From assembly GCA_030374805.1 (NCBI GenBank), contig JARGSG010000200.1, positions 124,001 to 188,000 of the forward strand: a DNA stretch of 64,000 nt. The letters run 5' to 3'. Below are positions 46,514-55,681 of the stretch, piece by piece; the stretch's first letter is position 1; each line of letters opens with the position of its first letter. The DNA is from Gracilaria gracilis. Its lineage: Eukaryota; Rhodophyta; Florideophyceae; Gracilariales; Gracilariaceae. The translations under genes were made by a program, and so were the position numbers. Below the pieces are notes generated by a model. That model saw only the letters and a program-made list of their open reading frames with translations, was not told the DNA's origin and did no database searches.

Positions 46514-46790
46514 TCAATTATGGCTTGGTGCAGAACGTTTCTGTTCAAAGAAACGCTCTCTCACCAGAAAGGCCAACACTCTAACGGGCCATTTTCTAAC
46601 AATACTAGAAACGGATTTGTCCTGGCGTTCACGACTTGAAGGTAGACACAAGCGTCTTGACAAGTTTCTCTTAGGGCATCTGAGAAGGTAGTGGCCCACA
46701 TCATTCAGAACACCAGGCCTACAGTTACAAACCATCTTCTTTCCAAATAAATGAGATCCAAGAGGGTGCAAACTTGGTGTATGTCCCACA
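46514..46790 (-). pseudogene. LINE (non-LTR retrotransposon) 3'-end fragment
   Basis: The minus strand encodes SLHPLGSHLFGKKMVCNC followed by H-Y-L-L-R-C-P. This C-x-C ... H-x4-C finger is typical of the C-terminal end of LINE reverse transcriptases. Only about 90 codons are recognisable, with no reverse transcriptase core nearby, so it is a short relic. A chance match is possible. Confidence 0.35.
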
Positions 46791-46850
46791 TCGTCTACTC
46801 GAAGCCGGCAATTTATTCTTCCGAATGCAATATATCTCAAGCGGTACCCC

Positions 46851-47786
46851 TTGGTATCGTTCACAGTATCTCCGAGGACAGAACGTCTGTATCAAAATGC
46901 ATACTCTGTTTTCAGACACTCTCTCCGGCGTATCCCTGCCTCAATTGAAGAACTGGATGAATTCTTTGCAGACTATGTCCATGAGTCATTTTATGAAGAC
47001 GCCTCGCCTGGTCACCGCCAAAACGTGTGCTACGCCTTGGCGTTTATGTGCTTATCTCGACCTTCGTTGCGAAACGGTCTAGGTTTGTCTCGCAGAGCTT
47101 TGGAAGGATGGACTAAAGCCGTTCCTCCTGTACCCGCACTTCCTTTGACGAGGTCTTTCATGTCTGCCTTCGCCGAATATTTTATTTCGCAGAACTGTAC
47201 GTCGGCTTCTGTTGCCCTTTGCGTTCAATGGTGCACGTATATGAGGGCTTCAGAAGTATTATCCTTGCGGGTGCGCGATGTGGTGTTTCCGAACGATGTC
47301 CGAATAGCCCACACGAGAAAGAATGTTGCTGGAATCAACATTGAAAATTATAAGACCGGACCCATGCAATTTACAGCTTTGCGAGATAAACATATTCTTG
47401 GTATACTACAAAGCTACGTGGAGAATATTTCGCAGTCTCCGAATGCAAGGTTGTTCAATTTTTCTTACCCAAGGTATAACACACTTTTCAAAGAAGCTGC
47501 AACATACTTCGGGCTCGAAGCTGGACGGTTTACATCGCACTCGGCGCGAATAGGTGGTGCGCTGTCGGATCATCTGGATGGATCTTCAGCGGAAACGATT
47601 GCAATTATTGGTAGATGGAAATCGTTTTTCTCGTTACAGCGCTACCTTACCAATGGTCGAGCTGCCCTTGCTCGCATGCGAACATCAAGCGATACGCAGA
47701 GGCTCATTCGCGAATGTTCAAAGCGATTTGATGGGCTACTGGAGCAATGCGTACAGTATCGGCAAAGTGCGAACTGCAGAACCTAG
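46851..47786 (+). CDS. tyrosine recombinase (DIRS- or Crypton-like)
   Basis: An open frame of about 311 codons starting at a TTG, with no in-frame ATG before the core, so the true N-terminus is unclear. The catalytic set is present: R in TYMRASEVLSLRVRD, K in YKTGPMQF, H-x-x-R in TSHSARIGGA, W in IGRWKS and the nucleophile Tyr in SLQRYLTNG. The N-terminal SAM-like core-binding region (residues about 20-105) is recognisable. Such enzymes insert circular DNA by strand exchange in DIRS-like retroelements and in Cryptons. No reverse transcriptase of the right type lies beside it, so the class is undecided. The frame is intact, and the element around it looks incomplete. Confidence 0.8.
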   Translation: MVSFTVSPRTERLYQNAYSVFRHSLRRIPASIEELDEFFADYVHESFYEDASPGHRQNVCYALAFMCLSRPSLRNGLGLSRRALEGWTKAVPPVPALPLTRSFMSAFAEYFISQNCTSASVALCVQWCTYMRASEVLSLRVRDVVFPNDVRIAHTRKNVAGINIENYKTGPMQFTALRDKHILGILQSYVENISQSPNARLFNFSYPRYNTLFKEAATYFGLEAGRFTSHSARIGGALSDHLDGSSAETIAIIGRWKSFFSLQRYLTNGRAALARMRTSSDTQRLIRECSKRFDGLLEQCVQYRQSANCRT

Positions 47787-47845
47787 GATGAGTAAAGTAT
47801 ACTCCTCATGTGGGATGGGAGGCGCAAACAGCAACTTTTGCAGGA

Positions 47846-48074
47846 CCGCAGCTCGGTGCTGCGGTGCATCCCTGTCACGATGACTGGGTTGCTCTCCCTC
47901 AGCGAAAGAAACGCTTGGAAGCAAACCAAGCATTCCCAACATGAGTAAGGCAAGCTGGTTCTGGCCGCGTACAATGCGGAATAATAGTAATTTTATTTGT
48001 TGGCAGTGGAATGATCCAAACAAGTTATTTTGTCCAGAAAGGAAACAAAATGCGCCGTGTGACACGGCGCATTT
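47846..48074. repeat. two hairpins downstream of the recombinase ORF
   Basis: CCGCAG/CTGCGG with a 7-nt loop at 47846-47864, and a perfect 13-bp-arm hairpin AAATGCGCCGTGT/ACACGGCGCATTT around a single G at 48048-48074. The second is long enough to be an end structure or a terminator. Confidence 0.6.
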
Positions 48075-48135
48075 GTAAAGGTGAAAATGCTGCTCAATGA
48101 CCCTGTTTTTGAAACAGCTGTAAGCATTCTATGTA

Positions 48136-48423
48136 TAAGCGGTAGATTTGGTAGCTACGCCAATTTTGAAAGAGATTACCAAAAATATGCAGATAACTAG
48201 TTTTCCTGCAGATTTTGACTGAGCAATCTAGACTTTAGCTCAAAACACGTAGCTTTGTCTTCCTAGTAGGAGCTTTGCGATAAGCGGTAGACTTTCCAGC
48301 TTCGGCAGTTTTGAAAGTTATTACCAAAAAGGCCCACCGCTAGTTTTCCTGCGGATTCTGATTGAGCATTATGTATTTTAGATCACCGCGAAGAGCATTG
48401 CCTTCGTAGTAAGGGCTTCGCGA
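48136..48423 (+). repeat. tandem duplication, two units of about 144 bp
   Basis: Units 48136-48280 and 48281-48423 both start TAAGCGGTAGA and share AATTTTGAAAG/AGTTTTGAAAG, ATTACCAAAAA, CTAGTTTTCCTGC and GCTTTGCGA/GCTTCGCGA. Identity is moderate, so the duplication is old. No coding potential. Confidence 0.75.
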
Positions 48424-48896
48424 TCAAGAGTACAAAATGTATTGATATCGAATTCCCACAGCCCCCGAGACTACAGAAAAAAGGAGCGCCACATGTACAC
48501 AATAGTAAGTTCAAAACCTACGAGCCATGAAAACATAACAAGCCAAATTACGCGGTAAGTAAATACTGAAATACTAAATATCGTAACGATCTCAAGAGCT
48601 AGCGTTACCCGCGTTCTCAAGGCTGATATGGTGCAATGCCGCCGGACAAGACGGTTATTGCTAATAAACAAGGGGACACCAGCCAATGAACCATTTCACT
48701 GCTGCGGGCGCGGCAGTCTCGTGAGCTGCAAAGCCAGCGTTATGTCATTCTTTGCTTCCTCTGCCTCCTGTCGTTTACACTACTCGAAAATCTACAGTCG
48801 TTCGCTACAACAATATGGACAACATCAGCAAGGAACTAATGATGTTGTGCTCACCGAGCCCTTCACCAGCTGTTCGGCCTCAAGAACGGTGCCCTC
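48424..48896. other. promoter-side intergenic stretch
   Basis: No separate gene supported. A long open frame that starts at 48628 runs into the glycine-rich gene, but its upstream part lies across the TATA box and is not expected to be translated. Confidence 0.4.
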
Positions 48897-48904
48897 TATA
48901 AAAG
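48897..48904 (+). promoter_or_regulatory. TATA box (TATAAAAG) of the glycine-rich gene
   Basis: TATAAAAG lies 127 nt upstream of the ATG at 49024. Similar spacing is seen for the kinase, one zinc-finger and one vWA gene in this window. Confidence 0.6.
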
Positions 48905-49023
48905 AGTCCCATTCTCCTTCTGAGCCCCGTCTCTACCGCCATCTCAAGCACCAACGCACTCCGGACAACAACAACCACAACAGAAGTTCACAGCACTTTT
49001 CTGACTTTCAATTCCATACAAAT

Positions 49024-49440
49024 ATGATCTTCAACCTCACCGTACTCGTACTAGCTGCCGTGGCATCAATTCTACACGCTGCACCTCTGGCCACACAAAC
49101 ACCAACAGTTCGTCCATTCGTGGTGCCGGTTATTCCGCAATTCGGCGCTTTCCAGCCATTTCCCACATTTGACTTCTCCACATTTGTAGGTGGCGCTGGA
49201 GGAGCTGTTGGTGCCGCTTCCGCCGTTGGCGCCAATGTGCGAGGCGGTTTTGGCGCCCCTGGCGTGACCTCCTAGGGTCCTACGTTTAAGACGGGCGGTA
49301 TCTTTGGTGGTAACAGTGTATTCGGCGGTGCCGCCGCAAACGGCGCTTCCGGAAATGTCAGCGGTGGTGGCTCCATCCAGGGGTCGTTCCAAAACGCGGC
49401 TATGGGTGGCGTTGGCGGTACTGGTGGCTCAGTGTTGTGA
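49024..49440 (+). pseudogene. secreted glycine-rich small protein with an in-frame TAG
   Basis: The ATG at 49024 opens a signal peptide (MIFNLTVLVLAAVASILHAA), then a Pro/Phe-rich stretch (FGAFQPFPTFDFSTF) and Gly/Ala-rich repeats (GGAGGAVGAASAVGANV). A TAG at 49273-49275 ends the frame at 83 residues. The same frame continues for 54 more Gly/Ser/Asn-rich codons to a TGA at 49438-49440, with identical composition (GGIFGGNSVFGG, VSGGGSIQG), so the ancestral product had about 138 residues. The TAG is one C-to-T step from CAG. It may be a new pseudogene, a polymorphism, a shortened working gene or stop read-through. It resembles cell-wall or matrix glycine-rich proteins by composition only. Confidence 0.6.
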
Positions 49441-50342
49441 AATATCGTCAGCAATACTAGGTCTCATACGCATTTGCGTTGCTACATATGCAGATATGCT
49501 ACAAGTTTTCTTCTGCTTGTAGTATAGCTGTATTCTAATATATAGTGATAGGCTTGCGTGAGAATGCTTGGCGTATGGTACTCGCACAAGTTTCTACCTC
49601 TAGTGAATCAATGCTCGTCGACTCAGCGGACAACTGGGTTGACCAGGGGCGGTATAAATGTCTCTCACCCTGTGAGAGACAACCCAGAGAAGATCAAGCA
49701 TCGATCTCGTGGGTGTGCCCTCTCACCTTCCACGCCGTCGCAGAGGTATTTGCCGCTGAGGTTCCAACACTGGACAACACTCGGTCGGCACTTCGGCGCA
49801 ATGAGACACGGGAAGATAAAAAGTCCGAGGGGTATCATTCTTGCTAAAGAAACCTTCCGAGCATGCCACTGGTTGGTCAAACACGGGTATACATTGGGAA
49901 GAACGGAAATGGAGTATAATAAAGTATTGCCATTACAACTGAAATGAAAGCAACAAAAGTGGAGGGTTTAAAAACAGCATTTGTTTCAATTATAACGTGA
50001 AAGGTGAAGGGTGTTGGCTGTAGCAGTACTCCTCTATTTGGAAATATTTGCGCGGAAATGGTCAGGGCTTAAAGCAAATTCGTTATTAGATCGCTAGCGT
50101 ATTATTCTTCTTCGTTCTTGAAAAACAAGCTCTCAAGAATGAAATGTGACAAGAAAGTTGGTTTCAAAGTACAGCATACTGTATTGAAGCACAAGAGGGA
50201 GGGCCAGAGGAAGTGCAAAGTCAACGAATACAAGTAAACATCCATCTCTGTTTTATTCATAGACTACCAAAAAAGGTGGGCGAATCAAAGAGCTCTTCGC
50301 AGTTTGAACAGGCAGTTTGTGCTGCAACTTGGCGTTCAAAGT
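49441..50342. other. intergenic stretch
   Basis: No gene supported. A perfect 9-bp-arm hairpin GTCTCTCAC/GTGAGAGAC is at 49660-49680. The open frames here (49545-49947) overlap in several frames and have no domain. Confidence 0.4.
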
Positions 50343-51338
50343 TTAAAGTTCAGTAGCGTGTATTCTTCTCATGTGGTTCCTCAGGTGACTTTTTTGTACA
50401 AAACGTCTCCCGCACAGCGGACAGCCAAACCGGCGTTGCTCTGGCGGTAAATGCGTTTCCAAATGTTTTGTGAAATCCCCCCGAGCGGAAGTGCTATACG
50501 TACAATGCGAACAGGTATACACGGCCGGTTTGCAGACCACGTAATGCGCAGAGAAGGTGCTACTGTACACCATATTTTGACAGACGGGACATTGAATCCT
50601 TGGCTGGTTCCCACGACGAGCGTTCGGTTGCTGGAGGAGCCCACTGCCGGATGCTTGTGTCTGCGTCTGAGAGCTGCCTATACCGCCACTGGCAGCAACC
50701 ACGTGAGAAGTTCCCGTCATGTTGGACGGGCCCGGCGCTCCTCTCGGAGCTTTCGGCAGTGGGCGCCCAGAAGCTGACCTGCGATCTGGTGCTGAAAACG
50801 GACCTGCCTCATGGTGCCGACTGGAGGGAGCCGCTGCCGGAGGCGCTTGAACTCGCCACATCTGGTTGGGCTGCTCACGGCTAGTGGTCGGATTTGGTGT
50901 ACGGTGCGCACCCAAGCTTCGTTGAAGCGAGCCTGTGTTGCTAGCACGGGCGCTTTGCAACAGATGTTGCAAGCTAGGAATTGCTGTAGAACGAGCAGGT
51001 GCGGGCATTTCTGTCGCATATCTTTGACTTTGCCTGCGTACATGGTGTACAGAGGGAAGTCGTTCAGAGTTGCGATTGGGATCCACGGATGGAAGGCACT
51101 CAGTGTTGCGATTTTGAGTTGCCGCTTGGACCAAGTTACCAATTGGGGGCATTGTATCAGCGGGCTGCGCAGATACACCACCATATCTTTGGCTACGCTG
51201 AAGCACTTGGTCCACGGAGGGCATATTGGAGGTGCCATTTGAGGCGGAGCCAGATGCCGAGGCGGCAGAGCTTTCACTTCGTGCCCTCTTGCGACCCGCA
51301 GAAGCTCTATGAGGCTTGTGTGTGTTGTCGCGATCCAT
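50343..51338 (-). CDS. three-finger zinc-finger protein with a long disordered N-terminus
   Basis: A 331-residue protein. Residues 1 to about 245 are low-complexity, rich in S, Q, P and R, with four degenerate repeats of a PSV/PSL-x2-x-LLQ/VLQ-R-x-S/A-QRY type (PSVDQVLQRSQRY, PSVHHVRRQSQRY, IPSLQHLLQSAR). The C-terminal ~80 residues hold three fingers: a C2HC one (CPVCQNMVYSSTFSAHYVVC), C2H2 (CSHCTYSTSARGDFTKHLETH) and C2H2 (CPLCGRRFVQKSHLRNHMRR then IH). It probably binds DNA or RNA in the nucleus. The TAA stop is at 50345-50343. It is related to the small zinc-finger gene at 59236, with the finger order reversed. Intronless. No promoter motif recognised. Confidence 0.85.
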   Translation of the reverse strand: MDRDNTHKPHRASAGRKRARSESSAASASGSASNGTSNMPSVDQVLQRSQRYGGVSAQPADTMPPIGNLVQAATQNRNTECLPSVDPNRNSERLPSVHHVRRQSQRYATEMPAPARSTAIPSLQHLLQSARASNTGSLQRSLGAHRTPNPTTSREQPNQMWRVQAPPAAAPSSRHHEAGPFSAPDRRSASGRPLPKAPRGAPGPSNMTGTSHVVAASGGIGSSQTQTQASGSGLLQQPNARRGNQPRIQCPVCQNMVYSSTFSAHYVVCKPAVYTCSHCTYSTSARGDFTKHLETHLPPEQRRFGCPLCGRRFVQKSHLRNHMRRIHATEL

Positions 51339-52173
51339 GGAGAACGATAGTCTTTCTTACGTAAAAGAGGTTTGATACAGCGATAAGCAAGTCGATGGTA
51401 CTTCTTTGTTCGCCTTGTGTGAACAGCTCGATTCTGGCTTTGTATCTGGGTGGAGTTCATCTCATTTGGGATGTTTACTTAAACTGTTTCTAATCTGCAT
51501 CGGAAGCTAGTGAAAGTGTGGGTTTGTGAACTAGAAGCAATATGTCAAGAATCTAAGCTGCCGATAAGATTCTTTTGCTTCATATTCATACAAATGGATT
51601 GGTTGGCATACTCTATATATTTGTCATTATGACTGCAGATGAAGACGATGAAGACGATTGCAATCGTCTTTTTGCAAATGTCTTCTAGTAATTGTGGGCT
51701 GTGGAATAAAGGCTGCTTGCATTCCTAGTCACACCTCGTAAATAGTTTTCATTTAAAAATGTTTATATATGAATTTCGTGAAAGGTGATACCATTTTCGA
51801 AAGATGTTTGATTGATTTGGAGAGCATGAGTAGAACTGAAAAAGGGATTAAATAAGATTCCGCGTCCGTCCGCCGCCAGAACGAGTTTCAAGAGAGGAAC
51901 CAATGGTCTCTTTAACTGAATGTGAAAATCAGGCCTGTATTTGTGACTGACTGACTAGCTCTCTTTTTATTACTTTTGACTGACTATGCACTTTAGAACA
52001 GGTCTTTTAGGCTAGTAAAGACCGAAAAACACTGCACTAAGTTCGGGAAACCTGCATTCATATCATTTACAACGCTTAAATACATATCGCGGAAATACCG
52101 AAATGTAGTATTTTTTTAGATTCAAATACAATGTGATTTCGGTAGTTTCAGCTAAAATTTAATGGGTTTTAAG
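51339..52173. other. AT-rich intergenic stretch
   Basis: No gene. A perfect 20-bp palindrome AAGACGATTG/CAATCGTCTT lies at 51651-51670. Confidence 0.4.
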
Positions 52174-52215
52174 GGCAAACATAAATTAGTGTGGGCCACA
52201 CTAATTTTGTTTGCC
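52174..52215. repeat. near-perfect palindrome with pogo-end-like core
   Basis: GGCAAACATAAATTAGTGTGG faces CCACACTAATTTTGTTTGCC. The core TAGTGTGGGCCACACTAA shares GTGGGCCACACTAA with the right terminal zone of the pogo-like element (about 13000-13015). A third partial copy (CCACACTAATTTTGAACCC) follows at once. It looks like a fold-back relic of a related element. Confidence 0.55.
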
Positions 52216-52316
52216 ACACTAATTTTGAACCCACACTAATAACATTGTTCACCTGTACCTCCGTGTTGGTTCACCCGCTCCACGGCACCAAAGCCGTCCA
52301 AGTCCTTGACGGTCAT

Positions 52317-52887
52317 CTACAACGTTGGAAAATATTCAAGTTGGAGTTCTCTCTTCGGCTCGGGTCCGAACATTTCGGCTAGAAGCGGTTCAACGTACGT
52401 CGAAGAAAGATCGGCGACCTTGAATTTTGCGTTGTACGACGTGCGCAAAGCGTCGGCAAAATACTCGTCAGTGATGACCCCTCTGTCACGCGTTCTTTTC
52501 ACCTCGGTTCTCAAGGGCAGGCTACAATCATCCTCACCGGCGTGGTACTCGTACGGAACATATGAACCGCTCTAGGTTCGCTCCAGGACGAAGCCGAAGA
52601 GCCCAGCACCGGAAGAATAATTCAAAGGGATTTTATGAAAGCGATACTGACCAAAGATGCCGACCCAGATGTACTCGCCAGCGTCGATGACTTCGTTCAT
52701 TTTTTATCCCAAACAGCCGCGGGATGGGCACGCGAGACCCAGGCAGGCTGCGGAAATGTTCGGCGGTGACGCATTTGGCCAGCTGTTCGTAGAAGGTGTC
52801 CAGATGGACAGCGTCGGGGAGCGCGGACTCTGATGGCGGGAACGCGGCGTTGCGGCGGCCGGCGATGAGGCGGCGGAACAAGTTCAT
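52317..52887 (-). pseudogene. unrecognised soluble protein gene, two breaks
   Basis: From the ATG at 52887 the first frame reads MNLFRRLIAGRRNAAFPPSE and FYEQLAKCVTAEHFRSLPGS. A frame change at a run of six A (about 52700) leads to the second frame, with NEVIDAGEYIWVGIFGQYRF, FGFVLERT, YVPYEYHAGEDDCSLPLRTE and TYVEPLLAEMFGPEP, ending at 52317. A TAG at 52574-52572 interrupts the second frame and is one C-to-T step from CAG. Both parts have the composition of a globular protein of about 190 residues. The family is unknown. The frame change could also be a sequencing error at the homopolymer. Confidence 0.5.
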
Positions 52888-53819
52888 GGCGATACTGGGC
52901 AATGCGACATGCGCTGGAGGGCGAGGGCCCGCGGCAATGGGCGGTTGTGTGGCGGTCTGGCGACGTCGGCGCGGCGAGTGGGCACCAAGTGCAATGTCAT
53001 GATGGACGACGACGGACATTTCCTTAGGTTACGTACCATCCAGGTGTACCAACTCTCTTCTGTAAGAATATGTAAAAATAAGAAAAGACCAATACATCAA
53101 TGTTCAGGAGCAAGCATTCCCGTTGCTCTAAAATGTACGTTCGTCTGAACCATAAAGCAATGTGGATTACTCTGTTCCTGACTTTAGTACTTTCACTACT
53201 TCGTTGATTGTTTCTGGTCATATGCCATTAGTCAAGCAAAAAGTGGCAGCCAAGCACGGCTGTTTCATTGAGTGGACGGAGGCGAAATGATTGGGGTATG
53301 CATACTAGATGTCGATAGTCTAGAGAATCACAGTCGATAACTAGACTTGACAATAAACGGATGTGTCGTTCACGACCGTGTCCTGCGCGGTCGCTGCTTT
53401 TATGTAACAGCTTCGAGCTAGATTTTAGCTGAAGAACATGATTCCCTTGACCGATGATTTCCTTGAGATTCACAGTTTTATTCGTTCTGGGATTCTTGGC
53501 AAATGGCCCAAACCCCCGATATTACAAAACGGTGAGGTTAGCAGTAGAACTGCGTCCATTCAATGCGTCAAAACTGCATCCTTCTTCATCATCATTTCGC
53601 GTCCTAGCGTAAATGATGCTTGATAAATGTGCGGTCGGATTCGCTGCAGCTTTATTATTCTTATTTTCCGCTTGATACATATCATAAGTCCTAAATGGAC
53701 GCATTCAGGCCGCATCTCTATTATGAATCTGTTTAGGCGTAGGTTTCAAACTCCTTAGCTTTTTAACAGTATGGATGAAGAGCAGAAGAAATCCTGCTCA
53801 ACCTCACGCTTTGGTTTCC
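52888..53819. other. intergenic stretch
   Basis: No gene supported. Short frames on both strands lack domains. Confidence 0.4.
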
Positions 53820-53825
53820 TATAAA
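53820..53825 (+). promoter_or_regulatory. TATA box (TATAAA) of the kinase gene
   Basis: TATAAA lies 107 nt before the kinase ATG at 53927. Confidence 0.6.
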
Positions 53826-53926
53826 TGAAGCTCCCATAATAGTACTAGCTCTACTCTTTGATTCTCAATCTCATTGCAAGACAAACAAGTTTCCGTCCAC
53901 AGTTAAGAAATCCAATCGAAAAAACA

Positions 53927-54793
53927 ATGAACTTCACAGGAGATGTGATTGAAAACAGATGGGTAGTCGGAAATAAGCTAAATGCCGGCGCGTCTGGTGC
54001 CATTTATTCAGTGACAGACAACACGAATGAACATCTGAATACGGTAGTTAAGTTTGCAATGGTAGATGATGTGGATCCGGATATGGATGAGGAAGATAAG
54101 CTTGAACTCGAGGAAGAGGCCGAGGCGGAGCTCGAAAAAGAGGTCGAAACGTTGGAGGACCTAAACAGTAGATCTCCAACTCTGCGAGTCCCGAAATTGT
54201 TCCTCAGTGGCACGCATAAAGATGTAAGTTTCATGATTATAACAGAATTTGGAGATTCAGCGCTGACTCTCCATGAAAAGGCAGACTGGGACTTTTCCAA
54301 CGGCGCTGTTCTTGTGATCACGAAACAAGTTTTCGAGATCATGAGGAAGCTCCATAGCTTGAATATTTCGCATGGGGACATTAAGGAGAGCAACGTCGTG
54401 CGTGGTTTAGGAGATGAAAACGATAAGTTCTTCCTTATCGACTTTGGTCAATCTGGAGGGCTCGTGGTGAGTCATCCAGCTAACGATATAGGCGACATAT
54501 TGCACATGATGGTGCGTATGTTCAGAGACGATGGCGAGGGGCTCGTACCACAAGAGCATGTGGCCGACTACCTTTGGAATAACCTCACACCTGAACAGCA
54601 TGCTGTAGTACTGCAAAACTTTGAAAAGGCCGTGGAGGTTCGAAACAACAGGGGTACGCCGATACCGGAGGTTCTGAAAGTGTTGGTGCATGAATCCATC
54701 GGACAGGCGCCGCCCGACTACGAGCGGATGAGCACCCTTCTCCAGCAGGCATGCACGCAGACGGTAGATCCGAACGAAGTTCTTTTCGACTGA
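53927..54793 (+). CDS. CK1-like Ser/Thr protein kinase
   Basis: A 288-residue, intronless kinase domain. The glycine loop is LNAGASGAIYSV (residues about 18-29), the ATP lysine is K42 in VVKFAM, the catalytic loop is HGDIKESN (D151, N156) and the metal site is D172-FG. The HGDIK loop (no HRD Arg) and the compact C-lobe are like CK1/VRK-type kinases. An unusual acidic insert (residues about 44-75, Glu/Asp runs such as DEEDKLELEEEAEAELE) sits in the N-lobe before the C-helix. The open frame extends upstream to a TTG at 53858, but the first ATG is at 53927, and the TATA box at 53820 supports that start. Its targets cannot be told. All catalytic residues are present, so it should be active. Confidence 0.85.
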   Translation: MNFTGDVIENRWVVGNKLNAGASGAIYSVTDNTNEHLNTVVKFAMVDDVDPDMDEEDKLELEEEAEAELEKEVETLEDLNSRSPTLRVPKLFLSGTHKDVSFMIITEFGDSALTLHEKADWDFSNGAVLVITKQVFEIMRKLHSLNISHGDIKESNVVRGLGDENDKFFLIDFGQSGGLVVSHPANDIGDILHMMVRMFRDDGEGLVPQEHVADYLWNNLTPEQHAVVLQNFEKAVEVRNNRGTPIPEVLKVLVHESIGQAPPDYERMSTLLQQACTQTVDPNEVLFD

Positions 54794-55681
54794 TTGGGTC
54801 ACGCATATGCTGTATCATCCTTTGTATATAGACAGGAAATCCAAAGTAGAATGAGCCTTGTCATGTATGTCAACTGTAATGTTTGTAAGCTGTAAAAATG
54901 AAAATATGAATTTGCTTTCAAATTGTTTTAAGAATTCGCTTTCTTGAAGAATCCGCGCCGATTCTCTTGGTATTATCTACTCTCTTGTCTGCAAGTGCGA
55001 CGCTTCGATTGCCAAAAGTATCTATCGTGCCCACAAATGGGCCACCCAAGGCGATGGAAACGGATGGAATGACATCGTGGACATGACATTGTGGACATGA
55101 CGTTGTGGAGCCATCTGAGAATCTCCAGTAGTAAACAACTGGTACTGATTAAAACTATTACCACTTCTACAGTTCTAAACCTTAGCGAGTGATTTCAGTT
55201 AATCGCCTCCAAATTACACACAACAACCACCGCTGTCTCTCTGTGCATGGACAGAATGGTGTTCAGCAACCAAACTTCGTGCTGACCTCACTCAAGGTCA
55301 GCACCAACAACCATCAAAGGGATCCCGAGCGACCGAGCTATGATAACCTTGTGCCAAATAACCAACGGTACAGTATACAGTACGCAATTATCCACCGCTC
55401 TCATCAGCACGACAGGGCTGTAAGTGACGGAACGACAGCCACCCGGCTAACCCTTTAACGCTCACAAGGGCACCTGATCAATGGCGGATGGAGCTCGTTT
55501 GCTGTAGGCATACAGGCATCGCGCAAGTCAGAGATCTGCCTGTCCTGTAATATCTGCCCCCATTCGACTTCATTTCTTCGCCATGTATACCATAATTTCC
55601 TCAATAAGCACCACACGATCAGTGAAGTAGGTCTGGAGAGCTTGGGTAGACAAGCCGAAGCTAACTAGTCCCTTCATCAAC
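54794..55681. other. intergenic stretch
   Basis: Three tandem copies of a 14-bp word (GACATGACATTGTG type) lie at about 55070-55108. Nothing else recognised. Confidence 0.4.

Noticed and set aside
48628-49023. Upstream extension of the glycine-rich gene's frame
   Set aside because: It runs through the TATA box at 48897, and the signal peptide begins at the ATG 49024.
49273-52574. TAG reassignment as an explanation for in-frame TAG codons
   Set aside because: TAG is the normal stop of the vWA gene at 60008-60006, so the code looks standard.
53858-53926. Longer N-terminus for the kinase
   Set aside because: The extension starts at a TTG only about 35 nt from the TATA box; the first ATG is 53927.
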